From Tricholomella constricta (taxonomy: Eukaryota > Basidiomycota > Agaricomycetes > Agaricales > Lyophyllaceae): a DNA stretch of 64,000 nucleotides. Location: assembly GCA_013368375.1 (NCBI GenBank), contig JAACJP010000040.1, positions 248,001 through 312,000 of the forward strand, given 5' to 3'. A program made the position numbers and the translations under genes. A model generated the notes under the pieces. The model worked only from the letters and a program-made list of their open reading frames with translations, ran no database searches and was not told where the DNA came from. This document shows positions 47,301 through 57,031 of this stretch, piece after piece (positions within the stretch are counted from its first letter, which is position 1; each line of letters begins with the position of its first letter).

Positions 47301-48890
47301 CTGAATACTGCATAGCCAACGGCCGTTCACACAACGCCCAAATCATCTACGGCGACACCGATTCCGTCATGGTCAAATTCGGACCCACAGATCTGAAGGC
47401 TGTCATGGCTCTCGGTATTACTACACTGACCTTCCCCTTTCGAACGCTAACGTTTGTTGCTGTCCTCTTCAGGGCAAGAGGCTGCCGATTTCGTAACAAT
47501 GAAATTCGTAAAACCTATCAAGCTGGAGTTCGAGAAAGTGTACTTTCCGTATCTTCTTATTAGCAAGAAGCGGTACGCGGGCCTCTACTGGACACGGGCT
47601 GACAAGTACGACAAGATGGATTCGAAGGGTATTGAGGTATGTATGAAATTGCATATTGGTACATGCCCGCAGCTCAATCCCGTTCATCAATAGACTGTGC
47701 GGAGAGACAACTGTCGTTTGGTCTCGACTGTCATCGAGACATGCTTGCACAGAATGTTGATCGACAGAGACGTGAAGGGCGCAGAAGAGTAAGCTGTTCC
47801 TTTGATGTATCGCATATAGACTTACTCACGTCAAGATAAGGTATACGAAGCAAACAATCTCGGACCTCCTGCAAAACAAGGTTGATATGTCGCAGCTTGT
47901 GATCACTAAAGCTCTATCAAAGAGTGGTAAGTGCTCGGACCTTCTCTTTCGAAATTTTTATCTCATACTCCTTGAAGATTATGCTGGGAAGCAAGCTCAC
48001 GTGGAGCTGGCAGAGCGAATGAAACAACGTGATGCAGGTCGGTCGATACATCATCTCTTCGCCTTCAAGCTTCTCATTCTTCTGCAAAGGTTCTGCTCCT
48101 GCCCTAGGGGACCGTGTCGCGTATGTCATCATCAAGGGAATCAAAGGTTAGAATCTGGTTTAATGTAAGAGCTGACCCAAGCCTCAAGCTATATTTCTAG
48201 GCGCGGCGGCATACGAGAAGTCTGAGGATCCACTATATGTGCTCGAAAACAACTTGCCCATTGATACCAAATACTACCTGGAAAACCAGCTTTCGAAACC
48301 GCTAATGAGGATTTTTGAGCCAATTTTGGGCGAGAAGGCTTCATCTCTACGTGAGCAGATTCACTTCCTCATCTTAACAGTCACCGACGTTAGTCGCAGT
48401 ATCTGGGGATCACACGCGGACAATTCAAATAGCGACGCCAACAGTTGGTGGTCTCATGAAGTTCGCCGTGAAGACCGTGACCTGTCTTGGCTGCAAAACA
48501 CCATTGCGGGCTAATAACAGCGTCAAGAGTAAGTTACTGTTCAATTGTTTCTTCCTTCTTGGCGCTAAATTATTGCTAGATGGCGCTGTGTGCAACAACT
48601 GCAGGTCCAGGATGGGTGAATTGTATCAAAAGCAGGTCATGACGACTTCGGAGCTTCAAGTACGCTTCTCAAGGCTCTGGACGCAATGCCAGAGGTGTCA
48701 AGGTTCGCTCCACCAGGTGCGTTCCTGAAGCACCATCATGTCATGTATCTAATTCTAACTCCTTGTGGACTTCCAGGACGTTCTGTGTACGAGTAAAGAT
48801 TGCCCGATCTTTTACATGAGGAAGAAAGCCCAGAAGGACGTGGAGGATGCAAGTGCTGTCCTGGAGCGCTTCGGCTCGGATACATGGTAA
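44322..48890 (+). CDS. POL3: DNA polymerase delta catalytic subunit
   Basis: This B-family polymerase performs lagging-strand synthesis and repair. The ATG at 44322 opens [17 protein letters not shown]. Exonuclease motif I is [12 protein letters not shown], with further block [19 protein letters not shown]. Polymerase motif A is [20 protein letters not shown], motif B around [19 protein letters not shown], and motif C is [12 protein letters not shown], all intact. The C-terminal metal site has CLGCKTPL...CNNC (CysA) and CQRCQGSL...[12 protein letters not shown] (CysB; an iron-sulfur site in yeast Pol3). The end is [15 protein letters not shown] at 48888-48890. About 20 introns; not every junction was fixed. 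It faces the SET-domain gene with stop codons six bases apart. Confidence 0.95.
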
Positions 48891-48896
48891 TTTACA

Positions 48897-49666
48897 TCAC
48901 AACTTATATCTATCGGCACTGGTATGAGTGTCTTTGTATGATAAATTATTACCCTTGACTTTGTTCTCCCTCTCGGCGACCAGTCGCCAAATCCATGGAT
49001 TCAGCCATTTCTGGCTTTCTAGTTCGGTTTTCGACAAGTATTTCGCGCCTTGGATCCGACTAAGGCAATTCTATATGCGAGAACATCAGTGCCTATCAAA
49101 TTGCACATTCTGACGACATACCGGAGAATTGCATTCGCAATCGAACGGCTGGTCCATGTCCCACTCCGTGCTCGGGTAAAAAAAGGTCACTAGAGGGAAC
49201 TGCTGAGTGGCGGAGGCAATAAGGTGCTCATGGACGGCGTACTGATCGTGCCCTTCTCCAGACGTTTCAGTGCTCTAACTTGCCACTGGGAAGGGTTCGG
49301 CGAAGAGAGGTCAAAGGCCACGTTGGGGTCGCATGAATGGTTCACTTGAGCGATGCATTGGCACGATGTATCCAGAAAGGGGGGTGATGGACTTGCCATA
49401 AACGAGGTCCGAGTTGAGCTCCACATGATCGTCGGGGCCCGGTCCACATTGCACTGAGGTGTACGCCTTGGTTCCCTTCGTTAAGCCCTCCATTGGTGCC
49501 ATGAAATCTCCAACATTGAACGCCTGGGATAATCAGCAACTGAACGCGACACTGAGCTGGTACACCTTACCTTACGCGTCTTGAGAGCAGAACTGAACTC
49601 TCCACGCCTGAAGTCGACAACAAAGTCAGGATAGGTTGGAGTGTATCCTTCTCGTGCTGGCTTCAT
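48897..49666 (-). CDS. SET-domain protein with post-SET cysteines
   Basis: SET domains transfer methyl groups to lysine, but some have other roles. The ATG at 49664-49666 opens MKPAREGYTPTYPDFVVDFR. Then MAPMEGLTKGTKAYTSVQCG, VELNSDLVYVNHSCDPNVAF with DLSSPNPSQWQVRALKRLEK, and TFFYPSTEWDMDQPFDCECN. The NHSCDPN motif is the canonical SET cofactor-site box, and CEC followed by NC after an intron is a post-SET-like site. The tail is IQGAKYLSKTELESQKWLNP, TGA at 48897-48899. The intron inside the SET domain uses a GC donor (see findings). Length about 190 residues, close to the small SET proteins found in Agaricomycetes. The substrate is unknown. Confidence 0.75.
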
Positions 49667-49914
49667 CGCGAATATATAGAGAGATAGCTTCCGAAATATC
49701 CCTATTTATACATCTGCGCGATGGATATAAGCGGAAGCCCGTGAATTTATTTGGAATTTGAAATTGACGCGTCGCAATCACGTGGAGGGTAAGTCGGGTC
49801 GGAGCCCGAACCTTGATCGTGGAACTGTACAGGCGCCAGACCGACGGACTAATTTGGAGAAAGTTGCAAGATCACCGACATCCTCAAGCTCATCGCCGCC
49901 GCCGACACATACAA

Positions 49915-50395
49915 TGGCACCGACAAAAAAATCTAAAGCGGCCAAGTCCTCCGAGTCTATCTCCGCCAGGCTCGCGCTCGTCGTCAAGTCGGGCAAATAC
50001 TCCCTCGGCTACAAGTCCGCCTTGAAGCAGATGCGCAACGGCAAGGGTGAGCGTCCTATTAGATGTCTCTCGGGGACTGGAGCGTGAGGCTGAGAAGGTC
50101 CCTTGAACTGACTCCGCGTTCGTTCAGCCAAGCTCGTCTTGATCGCTGGCAACTGCCCTCCTCTCCGTAAATCCGAGCTGGAGTACTACGCCATGTTGTC
50201 CAAAACCACCGTGCACCACTTTGCCGGTACCAACGTCGCTCTCGGCACGGCGGCTGGGAAACTTTTCCGTGTCGGGTGAGCCTTCAACTCGGACTGAGCC
50301 AATTCGTTCTTGCTGATTTTCCTTCCAGTGTCATGACCGTGACGGACCAGGGTGACTCTGATCTCCTTAACTTCGCCGAGGGCAATGCTGCATGA
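49915..50395 (+). CDS. RPL30: 60S ribosomal protein L30 (eL30)
   Basis: The ATG at 49915-49917 opens [20 protein letters not shown], then [60 protein letters not shown] and [20 protein letters not shown] with [14 protein letters not shown] at 50393-50395. Two introns. Yeast L30 represses its own splicing through a kink-turn in its transcript; whether such a structure exists here was not tested. It is divergent from the SET gene. Confidence 0.96.
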
Positions 50396-50546
50396 GCGTA
50401 GTTCCACACTCCGTACACTGTTGATTAATGTCGCACTATATATGACATGCCATCATGAGCCATGCACACCAGCTTCTTGCTATCGACGCCTCTCCAACCA
50501 AAAGGTAAAAATAGGCACAGTACAGTCAGAACAATATCTATATGTA

Positions 50547-52281
50547 TTACAATAATGCGGGTGTCATTTCTATTATTGAATGAGGACCTCGCGCCGTGTA
50601 GTCTGCTTTCGACACAAAGATCTTTCCCCCATTGTCGTTAAAAATGATCTGGGACTTGTGATGAAGTGAAGCTGTTGGACGAGAAACTTCTGAACTTACC
50701 TTTGCTGCTATACTTGAACCCAGGAAGCACGCCAGACCATTACCGGTATCTCGATATTCGGGGTAGTACTCTGGCACTGCCAGAACACGCGCGTAACGTG
50801 GTTGGACCTCGGATTGCAGATCAGGATTCACGATGAACGGCGCGACACGTGATTGAAGCGCAATTCCAATGCCTAGAGAATGGCATTTTTTAGCCTCATC
50901 GCGTCTATCAGTAATGGATGCAAGTTACCTCTGACATGTCTCGTGAGGTCCCCAGTAATGAACAGCCCTGACCAGAGAGACGGCCGCTGGTCTACGTCTG
51001 TCTGCCCAATTACGATGCCAACTGCTTCCTGTAGAGGCAGCGGCCTGACCGCGTTAGCCACCGGCAAGCTACCGGGAAGCCCTTCGAGCAGCGTCGGATC
51101 AAACAACGGTTCACAGAGGCGATGTCTCTCCTTGCCTAAGGTCAAAGAATGTCCGGAGAATTGGATAGTGAGGAGATCCAGCGCCTCAATTTCTCGGGCG
51201 CGTGCTTGTTCGGCCGCCGATGCTTTTGCCGTGGCCTTTTTCTTCATCCCGCTCTCGATTACAGCCTTTTCCTTGCCCGCTACAAGTACTGCCGCAATAT
51301 CTGTTACGCCTTCATCTTCCAGCAAGGCTGTTTCACCATCTGAGGGGACTCTAACGTGACCGTCGGTCCACAGGCTTTTAACAAGTTCAAGTAGAGTTGA
51401 GTGCAGCGCCTCAGGATCAAGTGGATTTTCTGCAGGCGAGAGGGCTGCCACGACAGACTGGTTGGATTTTAACAGATGTGCGAGGTAATTTTGGCAATCA
51501 CGGGTGCCCAAAGGAATGGTTGTCCGGGCGTGATTAAGCATTATTCCGTCGGATATGGGTGTAATATCGGTTTTCTTGTCGTCAATGTCTACGACGACGC
51601 CGCTAAGGCTGTTTGCTGCGTACATTTGCGCCAAGGGACGCTCGATGATGGCCAGACCAGCAGCGTTGAACCGTTCGAAAAAAATCTGACATGTTCGTTC
51701 GTATGTTTGCCGCGCAAGGCCAGGAAGCATGGACAGAAGTACTGGTGACTCATTTTGGACGCGTCTCCGGTGTAGTTGGTTGAAGAGAACATATTTCCTA
51801 TAAATTGTTTATAAACTGTTGTTAAGAAGGGAGGGTCAAGGCATACCAAATCGCTTCCGCCTGTGTCCAGTCGCGCACATCCCCGCCAGCGAATGGCCAC
51901 GAGATTGAAAGCTCCTGTCCTGCTGCTAGTGCTTCGTCGAGCGCCGACCCCACCAGGTAGTCGTTGACAGATGCATTTGGTTCAATATGCTGTGGCAGAG
52001 AAGACACGCGACTTGAAGATCCTATATCTTGCTTGACACCATTCTCTCCCAGGGGAATCGGCTGCTGAGACTTGTTCAGATGTTCGCCAGACGCGTTTCT
52101 TCGCAGACCAACGCGTGCAAGAATTTCCTGAGATTGCACCTGAGTTCTACAGCCGTGCTGATTAGGAACAAGAAATACGCACGACGGTTGGAGTCTTAAG
52201 GAGATCGTGGAGGCCAAGTCCGGCGCGGACATGGGTCCTCCCAGTTTCGATAATGACCACGTTAGAATCTCGAAAGGACAT
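50547..52281 (-). CDS. Nuclear actin-related protein, Arp9-like
   Basis: Arp9 with Arp7 stabilises the HSA helix of SWI/SNF-type remodelers. The ATG at 52279-52281 opens MSFRDSNVVIIETGRTHVRA, then GLGLHDLLKTPTVEILARVG. Later DYLVGSALDEALAAGQELSI, SWPFAGGDVRDWTQAEAIWK and MLPGLARQTYERTCQIFFER with FNAAGLAIIERPLAQMYAAN; then VVVDIDDKKTDITPISDGIM and FITGDLTRHVRG. The end is FLGSSIAAKIIFNDN..., closing IIEMTPALL, stop at 50547. The actin fold order is clear, but nucleotide-site residues look degenerate. Arp9-like is the best match by layout (N-terminal insert, long loop); Arp8 or another Arp cannot be excluded. Confidence 0.6.
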
Positions 52282-52406
52282 GGCTAGATGGAGGCAGATG
52301 CTTGTACTTGTTTAGCATTGGCGTTGGTGACCATTGACATGACCTGATCTTTTACAAAATTCCAAATTGATTTAAAAGTTGAAGCCCGCATGGCGTCTGC
52401 CCCCCT

Positions 52407-55296
52407 ATGTACAATCCAGTCAATATCACTCAATCTCTAAGCAAGCCCTTCACGGACTACTCTAGGTGGAGGCTACTTGTCAATGACGGCGGCAGGCACA
52501 CTTGGCACTACCTCAATACCGACGAAGAGTGTGAAGCATGGCCCCAGAACTCGGTGGATAAGTTTTGGTTAGGAATGGACCTTGTACGACGCGCAATTAA
52601 TCATACTATGGCGTTCTCTAACCAGTCTGCGCCCTTCAGAAATTGCCAGCTCTCCCGACTGCTAAAACCCCGCTGGAGGCGGCCCGTAACGGATACACAT
52701 TCTACAAACACCTTCAATCTCACGACGGTCATTGGCCAGGAGAGTACGGCGGCCCCATGTTCCTTCTCCCTGGCGTGGTCATTGGCTCCTACGTCTCTGG
52801 GATGACTTTTACCGAACAGGAAAGATTAGAGATGATTCGCTATGTCATGAATCGCGCTCACCCTGAGGATGGTGGCTGGGGCATGTGAGTTTGATCATTT
52901 TCATGCTTTCAGCTACCCTTCACGATCTTCAAACTTCACACCTTGTCCATACATGTTTATTTTTCATTTGAAGCCTGTCTGACGCGTCTTTTCAGCCATG
53001 TTGAAGGACAATCTACTGTGTTCGGCACGGGCCTGAACTATACTGCCCTACGGCTGCTAGGCGTCGACGCTGAGCATCCCATCCTTGTCAAGGCACGCGC
53101 AACGTTGTACAAGCTAGGTCCGTCTTGTCACTCACTTAACGAAGCCTGTGACCAACGCGTTCCATAGGTGGCGCCTGTGCTATCCCCGCTTGGGGAAAGT
53201 TCTGGTTATCTTTACTAAATGTGTACGAATGGGAAGGTAACAACCCCGTTCCTCCCGAGCTCTGGTGCGTTGTGTATTTTTTCCAATTACCACTTTTCTT
53301 AATGGGTGTTTTCAAATTTCTAGGCTCCTACCAGATTGGGTTCCGTTTCACCCTCATCGCTGGTGGATTCACACGAGAACTGTTTATGTGCCAATGAGCT
53401 ATCTTTATGGGGTAAAATTCAAGATGGAGGAAAACGATATAATCCTGGCTTTGAGACAGGTCGGTCAACTGTAAATTCGCTCACACGCTGCTTTCTGATT
53501 CTCTACTAGGAACTATACCCGCAAGATTACTACTCTATTTACTGGCCCGACCAGCGCAACAACGTTTGCAAGGCCGACTTATACTCACCCCATTCTGCCC
53601 TTTTCGACATGATTAATGTTGTGCTTTCGAATTACGAGCACTGTACCTTACCCCCTCTCCGCAAAGCAGGCATTGAGAGGGCTTATGAACTGGTGGTGTT
53701 GGAGGACGAGAACACCAGCTACCAAACCCTTGGCCCTGTCTCGAAAATGTTCAACCTCGTTGCGCGTGCCCACCGCGACGGACCAGAAAGCGAAGCGTAT
53801 AAGCAGCACGAAATCAAGCGCCATGATTTCATGTGGCTCGGGAAGGAAGGTATGATGGTTTGTGGGACAAACGGAAGCCAGCTTTGGGACGTTGGTTTCA
53901 TCACGCAAGCGCTTGTCGAGACTGGCCTCGCTGAACTAGAGGAGAACAAGGAGAGCCTTCTGAAAGCGTTACAATGGCTGGACGAGGCGCAAATCCTAGA
54001 AGACCCCAAACATCATCACACTTCGTACCGTCATACTACGAAGGGAGCGTGGGGTTTCAGGTGAGCTGACCTTGCACTGAATCTATCCTTTGTCTGATAA
54101 GCGTCACATCTAGCACGAAGGAACAAGGCTACACGGTCAGCGATTGTACTGGTGAGGGCCTGAAAGCAACCTTGTACCTCCAAAATCATCTTGAGTATGT
54201 TTTTGACGTTGATACCGATTTTACATTAACATGTCTGCAGTTTCACACCGAAGCTCGTCTCGGAGCGTCGTATGTGCGACGCGATCGACGTCATGCTCAC
54301 CCTACAAAATCAAGACGGCGGTTTTGCGAGTTACGAGCTCATTCGAGGTCCAAAATGGCTTGAATGGCTTAACCCTGCCGAAGTATTCGGTATGATTTCT
54401 CTATCATGGTCCTTCGCCTATATTTTCTGACTCGCAAGCAGGTGATATCATGACTGAATACAATTACCCCGAATGCACGACCTCAGTCGTTACAGCACTT
54501 GCCATTTTCCGTAAACATTATCCCCACTACCGAGCAAACGACATTGAGTTAGCATCGTTCTTTTTAACTTACAACCCTGGCTAATGTCGGTGACTCAGGA
54601 AAACTATTCGTCAAGCTGTTGAATATCTTCACAACTGCCAGTATCCCGAAGGCGGATGGGTTGGATGTTGGGGTATTTGCTTCACATACGCCACACAATT
54701 CGCCCTTGAAAGTCTCTCCTTGGTGGGGGAGACCTACGTAACGAGTGAGCGTTCTCGCAGGGCTTGTGAGTTCCTGATCGGGAAGCAGCGAGCAGACGGT
54801 GGCTGGGGGGAAAGTTATAAGGTACGCATCCTTTCATCAAACATCTGTCACGGTCAGTCATGAATTGAGCATTATGTTTAGTCTTGCGAGCAACTAGAGT
54901 GGGTTGATCATGAACAGACCCAAGTTGTCCAGACATGTTGGGCAGTCATGTCACTCATGTACGCTCAGTACCCCCATGCCGAGCCCATTGAACGTGGGGT
55001 GAGACTCGTCATGTCACGACAGCGACCAGTGAGTCCATCCCTGAGGATTCTATTGAATAAGATCCTAAAGTCTTCTCTAGGATGGCTCATGGCCACAGGA
55101 AGCGATTGAGGGTGTTTTCAACAAGACCTGCGCGATTGCCTACCCAAATTTCAAGTTCTCGTTCCCGATTTGGATGCTTGGAAAGGCTGATAAGTATCTT
55201 GCGGAGCTCAAAACTCGTTGCGCGTCGCATGGCAAGGCAAACGGAAATGGTGTAGCGAATGGCAAGTCGAATGGGGTCACGAATATTTATCATTAG
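52407..55296 (+). CDS. ERG7: Lanosterol synthase (oxidosqualene cyclase)
   Basis: Erg7 cyclises 2,3-oxidosqualene to lanosterol in the ER and lipid droplets, the first sterol of ergosterol synthesis. The ATG at 52407 opens [20 protein letters not shown]; an ATG at 52390 is out of frame. QW repeats are visible: [74 protein letters not shown] and [20 protein letters not shown]. The catalytic box, usually DCTAE, reads [14 protein letters not shown] here. Other family blocks are [20 protein letters not shown] and [20 protein letters not shown]. Three short [12 protein letters not shown] repeats lie near the C-terminus. The end is GVTNIYH, TAG at 55294-55296. Length and about 13 introns are normal. 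Confidence 0.95.
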
Positions 55297-56043
55297 GTTA
55301 TTTTATTAGTGTGCAGAGGGATAGTTGAGGTGGACGTAACATATCGTGATTCGTAATTGGCATCACGACTGTTTTTCGAAGATCGGTTCACGGACCAGCT
55401 CTCGATACAAAGGTGCACGTTGCGACGTTCTTGGAATGAAGGGGAATACCAATTTTGCCTGGAAATAACACGGGCGTGGAAGGACCAGCTCTCGATACAA
55501 AGGTGCACGTTCCGATGTCTTTTGGAATGAAGGGGAATACCAGTTTTGCCTGGAAATAACACGGGCGTGGAATTTGTAGAACAAGATGCTCGCCCATGAG
55601 GCGCGACGATATTCAAGGATTTCCTTTTTAGGAATGTGCGCCGCTCTCGTCGACCTCAATCGCACTTGTCTAAATGACCGGTACCACCGGCGGTGTATCT
55701 ACAATAACGATGCTTGTGGCTTCATAACTCGCAGATCCACAACTTATGCCAAAATACAATGAGCAGGAAAGCCATTTACAGCTTCTCAACGGCGCCAAAT
55801 TTGGGCATCCTTGTATTTATACGTTCCGGGAAAGACCTCAGGTACGGTTATTCGGTCATCCAGGCACATGTAGGGAAGGCCCTCCATAGAATTTGGTATG
55901 AGAACAATTACTAAACCCCACATATAAGACCAGGTGGAAGCAACGACTTCGACTCTTTGTCTCTCGGGTCTTATAGAGATTTAACGTCCAACAGGGCTCC
56001 AAACTTACTATACCGTCCTCACTCGCTGCTACCGCTCCCAGTG
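55297..56043. other. Region between ERG7 and the next small gene
   Basis: This holds the ERG7 3' UTR and the tandem duplication listed separately. The rest (55573-56043) has only weak frames. No RNA gene seen. Confidence 0.35.
55392..55572. repeat. Two-copy tandem duplication, 90-base unit
   Basis: Unit 1 is 55392-55481 and unit 2 is 55482-55572 (one base longer). Both begin GGACCAGCTCTCGATACAAA and end ACACGGGCGTGGAA. I count about six differences. It lies 95 bases after the ERG7 stop codon. Minus-strand open frames repeat CTFVSRAGP, but they are frames within the repeat and no gene is apparent. Confidence 0.9.
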
Positions 56044-56427
56044 ATGAAGAACGGTACTCTCGCTGTCGCCGTCGTTCAGCGCCAAGTGATGGTTGTGCAA
56101 GGTACTTGATTGCAATATGTTGTCGAACTCAATCTCATCTACGCTTGCGTTTCAGCCACCCGATCTCACGCGCGTCGCGATAAATACCTCGACGTGCATA
56201 CTTACTTGCCCTTCGGTGACGGTGTATTCCTTGCAAGCCCCATCCCAAAGGCTCGCATCGCTCCCTCAGACATCCTCACCATCTTCCCTTCCACGGATGC
56301 CACTCGCATGCCGGAACCAGGCATGCTCGAGCTGCCCCCGCAGGCCTGCTTCGAATTCAAAGAACTCAGCTCTCGCCACCAGCAGCGATGCGAGAGCTTG
56401 TGGAGCGCCTGGACCGAGGCGCGCTAA
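56044..56427 (+). CDS. Small hypothetical protein, 109 residues
   Basis: The ATG at 56044 opens MKNGTLAVAVVQRQVMVVQ. One intron with a GTACTTGA donor (56101) and a TTTCAG acceptor follows. Exon 2 reads ATRSHARRDKYLDVHTYLPF, then GDGVFLASPIPKARIAPSDI, RMPEPGMLELPPQACFEFKE and a tail LSSRHQQRCESLWSAWTEAR, TAA at 56425-56427. The length is 109 residues. It starts at a Kozak-compatible ATG (GTGATGA). No domain recognised. The RCESLW...W end is distinctive. An alternative is that an upstream exon is missed. Confidence 0.5.
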
Positions 56428-57031
56428 GGTGTCCATACCACGCAACCCGGGCCATAGTATATCCACATTTATATCGACAACACCTGACGCCCATCCCACT
56501 GTAGCATTAGCTTTAGGAACCTCTATTAGTATCCCGTCCTGTATCGTTACCTCTCACCACTGTATCAACAACTGTTTTTATAGTCTATCATTCATGCAGT
56601 AATACCCCATACACTGGCACATATGCACCTACCACACCTAAATACCATATGGCCCATGCCGTCTGTCATAAAACGAAGCGAAACGCGAAGGGTCGAGGAA
56701 GACCGATTACGCCGGGCATCGTCCTTAAGCTGCGGCTGAATGGATGCATAATATTAGAGTGACGGTGCGTGAAAGCCTACCCCCCTCCGGCTTAAAAAAC
56801 ATGAGCCACGCGCGATTGGAAATGGAGTCGTCCATGTACGTAGCTTCATTACATCTTTACAACACCGGTGCGATAGGAAGGAAAGGAGATATAGATATGG
56901 GATGTCAGCCGGTCGACTACGTCGATCATACAACAGGAAGGAGACGATAGTTGGAATCATTAAATTAGGAACAAGAGAGCAACATAATATGAATGTAAAT
57001 GCCAACCAGGTGGAATGAAACGGATCCTAGA
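56428..57031. other. Intergenic region, about 600 bases
   Basis: Between a plus-strand stop and the BRN1 stop (convergent). Short frames only. Presumed 3' UTRs. Confidence 0.35.

Noticed and set aside
50880..51359. Plus-strand frame opposite the Arp9-like exon
   Set aside because: Shadow frame; the minus strand has the actin-fold sequence.
55388..55665. Minus-strand open frames with repeated CTFVSRAGP peptides
   Set aside because: They only mirror the 90-base DNA duplication in different frames and start on doubtful codons.
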